Shown here: in pieces, positions 16,918 to 24,719 of the stretch
Layout of the letters: each line of letters starts with the position of its first letter
Position numbering within the stretch: position 1 is the stretch's first letter
Assembly: GCF_900142445.1 (NCBI RefSeq)
Contig: NZ_FRAV01000034.1
Coordinates: forward strand, 1 to 54,242
From: Chryseobacterium polytrichastri
GTDB lineage: Bacteria; Bacteroidota; Bacteroidia; Flavobacteriales; Weeksellaceae
Length of the DNA: 54,242 nucleotides
Direction of reading: 5' to 3'
Notes under the pieces: generated by a model
What the model was told of the DNA's origin: nothing
Database searches by the model: none
Seen by the model: only the letters and a program-made list of their open reading frames with translations
Made by a program: the position numbers and the translations under genes

Positions 16918-16942
16918 AAAATCATTTCAATAAAAAAATAAA

Positions 16943-17953
16943 ATGAAAAATTCAGAACAACTATATAAAGCATTATCCGAAAGAATCCTTGTTTTAGACG
17001 GAGCGATGGGAACAATGCTTCAGCGATATAAATTCGAGGAAGAAGATTATCGTGGCGAGCGTTTCAAGGATTATGAACACCCTGTAAAAGGAAATAATGA
17101 TTTACTTTCATTAACACAGCCCCACGCGATCGAGGAAGTTCACAAAAAGTATCTCGAAGCCGGAGCTGATATTTTGGAGACCAATACCTTCTCAGGAACA
17201 ACCATTGCGATGGCAGATTACCACATGGAAGATTTGGTGTACGAACTGAACTATGAATCGGCAAAAATTGCAAGAAAAGTGTGTGATGAATTTACCTCTA
17301 AAAATCCTGATAAGCCAAGATTTGTAGCGGGTTCCATTGGTCCAACCAACAGAACGGCAAGTTTAAGCCCTGATGTAAATGATCCCGGATACAGAGCAAT
17401 TACTTTTGATGAACTGAGAATTGCTTATAAACAACAGTCTGAAGCTTTATTAGATGGAGGTTCCGATATTTTATTGGTAGAAACTATTTTCGATACACTC
17501 AATGCAAAAGCTGCTCTTTTCGCTATTGATGAAATTGGTGAAGAAAGAGGAATTAAAATTCCAATCATGGTATCGGGAACAATCACCGATGCTTCAGGAA
17601 GAACATTGAGCGGACAAACCGCAGAAGCTTTCTTGATTTCAGTTTCACACTTGAATTTATTAAGTGTTGGGTTCAACTGCGCATTAGGAGCAAATCAGTT
17701 GACGCCTTATTTAGAAACGCTGGCGCATAATACAGATTTTTATGTTTCAGCATATCCCAATGCAGGACTTCCAAACGCGTTCGGTAAATATGATGAAACA
17801 CCGGAATTTATGGCGGAACAAATTAGAGAATATGTAGAAAAAGGCCTCATCAATATTATTGGGGGTTGCTGCGGAACAACGCCGGATCATATAAAAGCAA
17901 TTGCGGATTTGGTTGATAAGTATGAGCCAAGAAAAGTGAGAGAAATTGTATAA
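16943..17953 (+). CDS. metH: Homocysteine S-methyltransferase subunit of split methionine synthase
   Basis: 336 residues covering only the N-terminal homocysteine-binding barrel of MetH. ILVLDGAMGTMLQRYKFEE opens the barrel. The zinc site is Cys246 in GFNCALGANQL plus Cys309-Cys310 in GGCCGTTPDH. ETNTFSGTTIAMADY and VETIFDTLNAKAAL are characteristic MetH blocks. The rest of the enzyme is the separate gene 62 bp downstream, so the two products must act together. Such a split is, to my knowledge, common in flavobacteria and is not a recent frameshift: each half has its own start and stop with a proper spacer between them. Confidence 0.93.
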   Translation: MKNSEQLYKALSERILVLDGAMGTMLQRYKFEEEDYRGERFKDYEHPVKGNNDLLSLTQPHAIEEVHKKYLEAGADILETNTFSGTTIAMADYHMEDLVYELNYESAKIARKVCDEFTSKNPDKPRFVAGSIGPTNRTASLSPDVNDPGYRAITFDELRIAYKQQSEALLDGGSDILLVETIFDTLNAKAALFAIDEIGEERGIKIPIMVSGTITDASGRTLSGQTAEAFLISVSHLNLLSVGFNCALGANQLTPYLETLAHNTDFYVSAYPNAGLPNAFGKYDETPEFMAEQIREYVEKGLINIIGGCCGTTPDHIKAIADLVDKYEPRKVREIV

Positions 17954-18015
17954 TTTTTTTACAATTATTGCTTAAGATTAACGCTACTAATTTATTTTAG
18001 AAGAATACACAACTA

Positions 18016-20676
18016 ATGAAATATTTAAGACTATCGGGCCTTGAGCCTTTGATTATAACCCCGGAAAGTAATTTCATCAACGTTGGTGAAAGGACGAATG
18101 TTGCCGGTTCCAAAAAGTTTTTAAGATTAATTAAAGAAGAGAAATTTTCTGAAGCTTTAGATATTGCCCGCCACCAGGTTGAAGGCGGCGCGCAAATTCT
18201 TGATGTTAATTTTGATGACGGATTGATTGATGGAAAAGCCTCCATGATCAAATTCCTAAACTTAATTGCTTCAGAGCCGGATATTTCCAGAATTCCAATT
18301 ATGATCGACTCTTCCAAATGGGAGATCTTAGAAGCCGGTCTGCAGGTTGTTCAGGGAAAATCTGTAGTGAATTCCATCAGTTTAAAAGGAGGAGAGGAAG
18401 AATTCAGAAAGCAGGCTAAAGCAATCAAAAGATATGGTGCAGCAGTAATTGTAATGGCTTTTGATGAAGACGGACAAGCTGATACCTACGATCGTAGACT
18501 TGAAATTACTAAACGATCTTATGATATTTTAGTTGATGAAGTAAAGTTTCCGGCAGAGGATATTATTTTCGATTTGAATATTTTTCCTGTAGCAACAGGA
18601 ATGGAGGAGCACAGAAGAAATGCAATCGATTTTATTGAAGCAACAAGATGGGTTCGCCAAAATCTTCCGTATGCGTCGGTAAGTGGAGGAGTGAGTAATG
18701 TTTCATTCTCTTTCCGTGGAAATGATACCGTGAGAGAAGCCATGCACTCGGTTTTCCTTTACCATGCGATTCAGGCAGGAATGAATATTGGGATTGTAAA
18801 TCCTGCGATGTTGGAGGTTTATGATGAAATTAATAAAGAATTATTAGGTCTTGTAGAAGATGTAATTCTTGATAAAAGAGAAGATGCAACAGAAAGATTG
18901 TTGGACTATTCTGAAAAGAATAAATCGGTCAAAAAAGAAGTTGTTGAAGAACTTGAATGGAGAACCAGACCTTTGCAGGAAAGGATTACGCATTCCTTGG
19001 TAAAAGGAATTGATCGTTTTATTGAAGAAGATGTAGAAGAAGCAAGAAAGGCAGCCTCAAAACCTTTACATGTTATTGAAGTTAATTTGATGACAGGAAT
19101 GGGCGTAGTCGGTGACTTATTTGGAAGCGGAAAAATGTTCTTGCCACAAGTGGTAAAATCGGCGAGGGTAATGAAAAAGGCGGTTGCTTATTTACAGCCG
19201 TTTATTGAAGCTGAAAAGGATGGTGAAAGACCAGCCAACGGTAAAATTTTAATGGCAACGGTAAAAGGTGACGTTCATGATATTGGTAAAAATATTGTGA
19301 GTGTTGTGTTGGGTTGTAACAATTACGAGATTGTAGATCTTGGAGTAATGGTTCCGGCTGAAAAAATTATTCAGGCTGCGATTGAACATAAGGTGGATGT
19401 TATCGGTTTGAGTGGATTAATCACGCCAAGTTTAGATGAGATGGTGTACATCGCATCAGAATTAGAACGTCAAAATCTTAATTTCCCATTGTTGATTGGC
19501 GGTGCAACAACTTCAAAAGCACATACTGCGGTAAAAATAGATTTGAAATATAAAAATGCGGTAGTTCACGTAAATGATGCTTCAAGAGCCGTAAACGTGG
19601 TGAGTTCTTTATTGGGAGATAGAAATAAAGAATATGTAAGCGATTTGAAGAATGACTATTCAGATTTCCGTGAAAAATTCCTGAACAGACAGATTGATAA
19701 AGAATATGTTTCTATTGAAGAGGCAAGGAAAGACAAATTTAAAATCGATTGGGAAAACGAAGAGATTTTCACACCAAATAATTTAGGGGTACAGGTTTTC
19801 GAAGGTCAGGATTTAAATGAATTGGTTCCGTTTATAGACTGGTCACCATTTTTCAGAAGTTGGGATCTTCACGGGAAATATCCGAATATTTTTGATGATG
19901 AGGTTGTAGGATCTCAGGCTAAAGAATTATTTAAAGATGCTCAGGTTATTTTAAAGAAAATCTTGGATGAAAAATCCTTGACAGCCAAAGCTATTTTCGG
20001 AATTTTCAAAGCAAATTCAACTGAAGATGATGATATTTTGATCTTTGATGAAAATAATCAGCCACAATCGAAATTCATCACATTAAGACAGCAACTTCAA
20101 AAATCTAAAGGCAAAGAGTATTTAGCATTAAGCGATTTTATTGCTCCTCAAAACTCAGGGAAAACTGATTATGTGGGAGCTTTTTGTGTGACCACAGGTT
20201 TCGGGACAGATGAGTTGTCAGATGAATATGAAAAAGCCAATGACGATTATAATGCAATCATGGTAAAAGCTTTGGCAGACCGTTTTGCAGAAGCCTATGC
20301 CGAATTTTTACATAAAAAAGTAAGAACAGAATATTGGGGATATGCCAATCAGGAAAGTTTAAGCAATGATGATTTAATTGCGGAAAAATATAAAGGAGTT
20401 CGTCCGGCACCAGGATATCCGGCTTGTCCGGACCATTTGGAAAAACATGCCATTTGGGATCTTTTAAAAGTGGAAGAAAATATCGGAGTATATCTTACAG
20501 AAAGTTTAGCGATGTTCCCGACAGCTGCCGTTTCCGGTTATTATTTCGGAAGTCCGCATGCAAAATATTTTGGACTCGGAAAAATTACAGAAGACCAGTT
20601 GAAAGACTATTCTAAGAGGAAAGGAATTTCTTTACAGGAAGCGAGGAAATGGTTGTCACCTAATTTAGCAGATTAA
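18016..20676 (+). CDS. metH: Methionine synthase, folate-, cobalamin- and SAM-binding subunit
   Basis: 886 residues. Completes the cobalamin-dependent methyl transfer from methyl-tetrahydrofolate to homocysteine. Pterin-binding barrel about 1-260 (FINVGERTNVAGSKKF near 15-30). Helical cap about 300-400. Cobalamin domain with the axial ligand His421 in GDVHDIGKN, then GLSGLITPSLDEM. Reactivation domain about 560-886 with SAM-binding RPAPGYPACPDH (796-807) and FPTAAVSGYYF. All key residues are present. The homocysteine-binding module is encoded by the preceding gene. B12 must be made or imported; no B12 genes are in the window. Confidence 0.95.
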   Translation: MKYLRLSGLEPLIITPESNFINVGERTNVAGSKKFLRLIKEEKFSEALDIARHQVEGGAQILDVNFDDGLIDGKASMIKFLNLIASEPDISRIPIMIDSSKWEILEAGLQVVQGKSVVNSISLKGGEEEFRKQAKAIKRYGAAVIVMAFDEDGQADTYDRRLEITKRSYDILVDEVKFPAEDIIFDLNIFPVATGMEEHRRNAIDFIEATRWVRQNLPYASVSGGVSNVSFSFRGNDTVREAMHSVFLYHAIQAGMNIGIVNPAMLEVYDEINKELLGLVEDVILDKREDATERLLDYSEKNKSVKKEVVEELEWRTRPLQERITHSLVKGIDRFIEEDVEEARKAASKPLHVIEVNLMTGMGVVGDLFGSGKMFLPQVVKSARVMKKAVAYLQPFIEAEKDGERPANGKILMATVKGDVHDIGKNIVSVVLGCNNYEIVDLGVMVPAEKIIQAAIEHKVDVIGLSGLITPSLDEMVYIASELERQNLNFPLLIGGATTSKAHTAVKIDLKYKNAVVHVNDASRAVNVVSSLLGDRNKEYVSDLKNDYSDFREKFLNRQIDKEYVSIEEARKDKFKIDWENEEIFTPNNLGVQVFEGQDLNELVPFIDWSPFFRSWDLHGKYPNIFDDEVVGSQAKELFKDAQVILKKILDEKSLTAKAIFGIFKANSTEDDDILIFDENNQPQSKFITLRQQLQKSKGKEYLALSDFIAPQNSGKTDYVGAFCVTTGFGTDELSDEYEKANDDYNAIMVKALADRFAEAYAEFLHKKVRTEYWGYANQESLSNDDLIAEKYKGVRPAPGYPACPDHLEKHAIWDLLKVEENIGVYLTESLAMFPTAAVSGYYFGSPHAKYFGLGKITEDQLKDYSKRKGISLQEARKWLSPNLAD

Positions 20677-20689
20677 ATTAACGATTGTT

Positions 20690-21172
20690 ATGATAAAGAG
20701 TCTATTCATTTTTCTAATGTTTATTTCAACTTTTATTTTTGGACAGAATAATTGCCAATATTCCGTGAAAATTAAAAACGATAATTTGAAAAATACAGGT
20801 CTTTTTACTTTGTCTATTATGAATGTTGGGAACGAATCATTTAAAATTCCCAAGGAATTAAACGTTTGTAATATGAGATTAAAAGATTTAGAATTTTTTA
20901 ATGAAGAAACAAATAGTTTTGAAAAAATGAAAATGGGTAATAAAGATATTGATTGTTTCACCTACAGAAATAAGGATAAGAATTTAAAACCTCAAAAGAC
21001 ACATTCATATACAATTAATATTAAATCAGATTTTGAAGTTTTACAGAACAGTAAGTTTTTTGAAACATCTAATAATAGAAAATACAGATTTAAATTAATC
21101 TTTTCATTAGATTCTTATAATAGATGTGGAGAATCTAACACCTTAATAACAGATTGGATTTATAAAAACTGA
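20690..21172 (+). CDS. Small secreted protein of unknown function
   Basis: 160 residues with a signal peptide (about 1-18, ending FIFGQ) followed by a mature part with NNCQYSVKIKN and six cysteines in all (20-24, 60-65, 85-90 and 144 regions), which could pair in the periplasm. The pattern of NVGNESFKIPKEL and THSYTINIKSDFEVL suggests a beta-sandwich. I do not recognise a family. It sits 13 bp after metH and 27 bp before metF, inside the methionine block, yet is AT-richer than its neighbours and has no visible link to methionine. A later insertion into the operon is possible. Confidence 0.75.
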   Translation: MIKSLFIFLMFISTFIFGQNNCQYSVKIKNDNLKNTGLFTLSIMNVGNESFKIPKELNVCNMRLKDLEFFNEETNSFEKMKMGNKDIDCFTYRNKDKNLKPQKTHSYTINIKSDFEVLQNSKFFETSNNRKYRFKLIFSLDSYNRCGESNTLITDWIYKN

Positions 21173-21199
21173 TTAATTTTTAAGAAATTAAATTAATAA

Positions 21200-22156
21200 A
21201 TGAAGATAACAGAACACATAAAAAACGCCAACGGAAAAACTTTATTCTCTCTCGAAGTTGTTCCGCCCCAAAAGGGAATCGGAATCGAAGATTTGTATAG
21301 AAATATAGACCCTTTGATGGAGTTTAATCCTCCTTTTATTGATGTGACGACTTCTCGTGAAGAATATATTTACATTGATAAAGGCAACGGTCTGATGGAA
21401 CGTAAGATTACCAGAATGCGTCCCGGAACGTTGGGTATTTGTTCGGCAATTCAGCATAAATATAATGTAGATACGGTTCCACACTTGCTTTGTGGAGGAT
21501 TTACAAAAGAAGAAACAGAATACCTTTTGGTAGACTGTATGTATCTGGGTATTGATAATGTGATGGCACTTCGTGGAGATGCCATGAAAGGTCATCAGTA
21601 TTTTGAGGCGACAAAAGGAGGTCATGAAAGTGCGATGGATTTGGTTCACCAAATTAATGATTTGGGAAGAGGGAAATATCTTCATGATGAGCAGGCTTGT
21701 GAGGAAAATAACAAATTCTGTATTGGAGTAGCAGGTTATCCTGAAAAACATATGGAAGCACCTTCCATGAACTACGACCTAAAATGGCTGAAACAAAAAG
21801 TAGATGCCGGAGCAGATTATATTGTGACTCAAATGTTTTTTGATAATAAAAAGTTTATCGAGTTTGTTACAAAAGCGAGAGAGATGGGAATTACCATTCC
21901 AATAATTCCGGGAATAAAACCTATTGCAACTAAAAGGCATCTTAAACTGTTACCACAAGTTTTTAAAATTGATCTTCCTGAAGAATTAATCAATGAAGTG
22001 GAGAGCGCTAAAAACAATGAAGCGGTTAGACAAATAGGAATTGAATGGGCGATCAACCAATGCAGAGAACTTCTTGATTTTGGAGTACCTGTTTTACACT
22101 TTTACTCAATGGGAAAAAGTGATAATATTAAAAAAGTAGCTGGAGAGCTATTCTAA
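21200..22156 (+). CDS. metF: Methylenetetrahydrofolate reductase
   Basis: 318 residues, flavoprotein of the MetF family, reducing methylene-tetrahydrofolate to methyl-tetrahydrofolate for MetH. LFSLEVVPPQKG at residues 15-26 contains the catalytic Glu. PHLLCGGF and NVMALRGDAMKGHQYF are the NAD(P)H/FAD-binding blocks. GVAGYPEKHMEAP and ADYIVTQMFFDNKKFIEFV follow, with IPIIPGIKPIA near the C-terminal side. Length is standard. It closes the riboswitch-led methionine block and is followed by a strong terminator. Confidence 0.95.
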   Translation: MKITEHIKNANGKTLFSLEVVPPQKGIGIEDLYRNIDPLMEFNPPFIDVTTSREEYIYIDKGNGLMERKITRMRPGTLGICSAIQHKYNVDTVPHLLCGGFTKEETEYLLVDCMYLGIDNVMALRGDAMKGHQYFEATKGGHESAMDLVHQINDLGRGKYLHDEQACEENNKFCIGVAGYPEKHMEAPSMNYDLKWLKQKVDAGADYIVTQMFFDNKKFIEFVTKAREMGITIPIIPGIKPIATKRHLKLLPQVFKIDLPEELINEVESAKNNEAVRQIGIEWAINQCRELLDFGVPVLHFYSMGKSDNIKKVAGELF

Positions 22157-22177
22157 TAATTAGTATAATGAAAGGAG

Positions 22178-22205
22178 CCCTGCTGATACATCAGCAGGGT
22201 TTTTA
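22178..22205 (+). terminator. Terminator of the methionine block
   Basis: A perfect 9-bp stem, CCCTGCTGA with TCAGCAGGG, around a TACA loop, followed by TTTTTATTTT. It also overlaps the 3' side of the convergent gene, but the opposite flank is not T-rich. Confidence 0.88.
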
Positions 22206-22207
22206 TT

Positions 22208-23362
22208 TTAAAGATCAGGATGTCTTTCAAAAGTTTTATTACGATCAAATAAATAACGATAGGTTGCTAGTTTTCTCGTTACCTCAGTATCTAAATTTTC
22301 TGCAATCTTTATCATTTTAGGATTAAAATCACCAATCCATTGAAGTTCTGTAATGGTAAAATCGGTGTGCTTTCTGAGGTGTTGTGTTCCTTCCCAGATC
22401 AGATATCCGTCGATGCCTTTTTTTTGCCATTCAGGAACAACACCGAAAACAAGACCTACCATTTTTTCATTCTTTTTGAATCTTTTAATCCACAAAAATT
22501 TTAATTTTTCAATAAAACCGAATTTCCCATTCATATATTTAAACCATTGATTCAAATCGGGAATATTAATCCACATGGCAATGGGTTTTTCATTTTCATA
22601 GACGAACCAGGAAATATGTTCATTGATGATTGGCTTCATGGTCATAAACATTTTCAAAGTCTTAGCTTCTTCAATTTGTTTTCCTTCTCCATGGGAAGCC
22701 CAAGCCTGATTATAAATTGCAGTGAAATCTTTAGCAAATTTGGTCAGATTATTCTTTTTCATGGGCTTGGCAGAAATAGCAGGATTCAGCGAATGCTTTT
22801 TATGCATTACAGTAAAAACCCTAGAAACTTCACCAAATACGGGTCGTGTAAAACAAAGCTGTTCAAAATAGATTTTGAAACCATAATTTTCAATAAGCTC
22901 TTTGTAGTAAGGGAAATTATAATTCATCCCATATAAAGGTTCTATAAAGCCGTCAATGAGCAGTCCCCAGAATTTATCCCTTTCTCCAAAATTGATGGGC
23001 CCGTCCATTGCTTCTATTCCTCTTTCCTGAAGCCATTTTTTACAATAATCGAAAATGAAATTAGCCGTTTCCTGATCATTAATGCAATCAAAGAAACCAA
23101 TTCCTCCGGTAGGTTGATTTTGCGTATAAAGTTGATTAACGAAAACCGCTATTTTTCCAACTGTTTCATTATTTTTATTTCTAAATAAGAGCCTTTTGCA
23201 TTCTCCGTTTTTGAAGAATTTGTTTTTTTGAGGATCAAAAGTAGCTTCAATATCTTTATCTAAAGGTCTGATGTAGTTTTTGTCATGTTGATAAAGCCTG
23301 ACAGGGAATTCTAAAAATTCTTTTTTCTGATTTTCATGGAGTACTTCTTCAGCAATAATCAT
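22208..23362 (-). CDS. GNAT-fold acetyltransferase-like protein
   Basis: 384 residues, cytoplasmic. It resembles a double-GNAT protein conserved in Bacteroidota and often only labelled hypothetical. The first half holds RNKNNETVGKIAVFVNQLY, a central-strand GNAT motif. The second has YENEKPIAMWINIPDLNQWF and GVVPEWQKKGIDGYLIWEG, which fits the acetyl-CoA-binding V-x-x-x-x-[QR]-x-x-[GK]-[IL] loop. ITELQWIGDFNPKMIKIAENL resembles the terminal GNAT strand and helix. Substrate unknown. It is divergent from folE (98 bp between starts) and shares no obvious pathway with it. Confidence 0.7.
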   Translation of the reverse strand: MIIAEEVLHENQKKEFLEFPVRLYQHDKNYIRPLDKDIEATFDPQKNKFFKNGECKRLLFRNKNNETVGKIAVFVNQLYTQNQPTGGIGFFDCINDQETANFIFDYCKKWLQERGIEAMDGPINFGERDKFWGLLIDGFIEPLYGMNYNFPYYKELIENYGFKIYFEQLCFTRPVFGEVSRVFTVMHKKHSLNPAISAKPMKKNNLTKFAKDFTAIYNQAWASHGEGKQIEEAKTLKMFMTMKPIINEHISWFVYENEKPIAMWINIPDLNQWFKYMNGKFGFIEKLKFLWIKRFKKNEKMVGLVFGVVPEWQKKGIDGYLIWEGTQHLRKHTDFTITELQWIGDFNPKMIKIAENLDTEVTRKLATYRYLFDRNKTFERHPDL

Positions 23363-23434
23363 AACTTTTATACGAATGAGGAGATGAGGTGATATTTTTG
23401 AGTTAAATTGAAATATACGAACAAATATTATCCG

Positions 23435-23442
23435 TATTTTTG
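23435..23442 (+). promoter_or_regulatory. -7 promoter box of folE
   Basis: TATTTTTG matches TAnnTTTG exactly, 18 bases before the folE ATG. The nearest TTG (23408) is 24 bases upstream, longer than usual, so the -33 part is weak. Confidence 0.5.
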
Positions 23443-23460
23443 TTGCAAATTAAATAAAAA

Positions 23461-24126
23461 ATGGTTGATTTTACTGATAACGACGATGATATTTTCACAG
23501 GAAAAGAACATACGCCTATACGGGAAGATGCTTTTGATAAATCGCCACAGGAAAAAATAGAAAAGATTACTGAACTTTTCGGTGAGATTATGGAAACGCT
23601 GGGGCTGGATATGACGGATGATTCTCTGAAAGATTCTCCAACGCGTGTCGCAAAGATGTATGTAAATGAAATTTTTGGAGGATTATTGCCTGAAAACAAA
23701 CCGGGAATTTCCACATTTTCAAATAAATATAAATATAGCCAAATGTTGGTGGAAAAAGATATCACTGTATATTCTTTTTGTGAACACCACTTTTTACCAA
23801 TTATTGGGAGAGCCCATGTTGCGTATATTTCAAATGGCGAAGTAATTGGACTTTCTAAAATTAACAGAATTGTAGATTATTACGCAAAAAGACCTCAGGT
23901 TCAGGAAAGATTAACAATGCAGATTGTGAATGCTTTAAAAGAAGCTTTGGGAACAAAAAATGTGGCTTGTATTATTGATGCAAAACATCTTTGTGTAAAT
24001 TGCAGAGGAATTAAAGACACGGCAAGTTCAACAATTACAGCAGAGTTAAGTGGAATTTTCAAAACCAATCCTATTACAAGGCAGGAATTCTTACATTATG
24101 TAGGAAGCCATGCTAAATTGGATTAA
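23461..24126 (+). CDS. folE: GTP cyclohydrolase I
   Basis: 221 residues. Converts GTP to dihydroneopterin triphosphate, opening folate synthesis. Zinc ligands Cys107 and His110 lie in FCEHHFLP, and Cys178 in HLCVNCRG. SPTRVAKMYVNEIFGG, GRAHVAYI and KINRIVDYYAKRPQVQERL are the standard catalytic and GTP-binding blocks. The acidic N-terminal extension (DFTDNDDDIF) is typical of Bacteroidota homologues. Followed after 11 bp by the DinB gene, so probably co-transcribed with it. The product pathway feeds the folate used by MetF and MetH upstream. Confidence 0.96.
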   Translation: MVDFTDNDDDIFTGKEHTPIREDAFDKSPQEKIEKITELFGEIMETLGLDMTDDSLKDSPTRVAKMYVNEIFGGLLPENKPGISTFSNKYKYSQMLVEKDITVYSFCEHHFLPIIGRAHVAYISNGEVIGLSKINRIVDYYAKRPQVQERLTMQIVNALKEALGTKNVACIIDAKHLCVNCRGIKDTASSTITAELSGIFKTNPITRQEFLHYVGSHAKLD

Positions 24127-24137
24127 ATTTGATTGTA

Positions 24138-24569
24138 ATGAACTATCAGATTCTTAAAAATATTATTGAGGAAGAACTTCTTAGATTTGAAACAATCTAT
24201 GAAGAAGATTGGTCTTCTAAAATTTCGCCTGAGAAATGGTCAAAAAAAGAAATTTTAGGTCATCTTTGTGATAGTGCAATTACAAATATCAGAAGATTTG
24301 TAGTTACTCAATATAAAGAAAACGAGAATATTGTTTATGATCAGAATTTTTGGGTAAAAGCTCAGAATTATCAGAATATTCCTACTCAAGATGTTATTAA
24401 TCTTTGGAAATTTTTAAATTTTCAAATTGTTCATACGGTTGAGAATATTCCTGATGAGGCATTACAAATGACTTGCGATACCACAAAAACGGAGCCTCGG
24501 AAGTTTAGTTTAGAATTTCTTATTCAGGACTATGTAGATCACTTACAGTATCACTTAAAAGCAATTTAA
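24138..24569 (+). CDS. DinB family protein
   Basis: 143 residues, a four-helix-bundle DinB/DinB_2-type protein, a family of metal-binding proteins that includes bacillithiol-dependent transferases. The putative metal triad is His42 (ILGHLCDS), His135 and His139 (DHLQYHL), in the expected positions. The ATG at 24138 is preferred to a TTG at 24129. It is 11 bp after folE, and its stop codon is 2 bases before the cysteine-rich small ORF. A bacillithiol link is attractive because bshA is in this window, but the sequence alone does not prove it. Confidence 0.82.
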   Translation: MNYQILKNIIEEELLRFETIYEEDWSSKISPEKWSKKEILGHLCDSAITNIRRFVVTQYKENENIVYDQNFWVKAQNYQNIPTQDVINLWKFLNFQIVHTVENIPDEALQMTCDTTKTEPRKFSLEFLIQDYVDHLQYHLKAI

Positions 24570-24571
24570 TA

Positions 24572-24649
24572 ATGATAAAATTTAAAAAAGTTTCAGACCA
24601 GATTTTTGTAGCAACCATTATTTGTTGTTGCTGTATATGTTGCTGTTGA
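24572..24649 (+). CDS. Cysteine-run leader peptide upstream of cysS (25 aa)
   Basis: An ATG at 24572, two bases after the DinB stop, opens a 25-codon frame ending CCCCICCC before TGA at 24647-24649. Seven of the last eight residues are Cys, encoded by TGT (five) and TGC (two). The first 17 residues (MIKFKKVSDQIFVATII) are ordinary. A cysteine run placed 70 bases before cysteinyl-tRNA synthetase is the classic layout of a leader peptide that senses charged tRNA-Cys. Cysteine is normally rare, so chance is unlikely. The product is too short to be a stable protein; a small metal-binding peptide is the main alternative. Confidence 0.66.
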   Translation: MIKFKKVSDQIFVATIICCCCICCC

Positions 24650-24719
24650 GAGATCTAAGTCTTTTAACAATAAAGAAACTTTACACTAAACTTAAAATCA
24701 TTAAATCAAAAACAACACA
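24606..24719 (+). promoter_or_regulatory. Candidate cysteine-responsive control region of cysS
   Basis: AGCAAC (24610-24615) can pair with either of two GTTGCT copies inside the Cys-codon tract (24627-24632 or 24639-24644), giving mutually exclusive hairpins. The tract TGTTGTT (24623-24629) is also complementary to AACAACA (24711-24717), three bases before the cysS ATG, the A-rich zone that matters for initiation in flavobacteria. No GC-rich hairpin with a T-run is present, so control of translation is more likely than intrinsic termination. The pairings are seen; the regulation is inferred. Confidence 0.42.

Noticed and set aside
17954..18015. Frameshift splitting metH
   Set aside because: The break falls at a domain boundary, with a 62-bp spacer, a proper stop and a proper start, and both halves complete.
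21242..21751. 169-residue minus-strand frame inside metF
   Set aside because: metF is intact with all motifs; the opposite frame has an unlike amino-acid composition and no domain.
24650..24719. Intrinsic terminator after the Cys-run ORF
   Set aside because: Only a weak AGTCTTT/AAAG..ACT pairing with bulges and no T-run is present, so classical transcription attenuation cannot be claimed.
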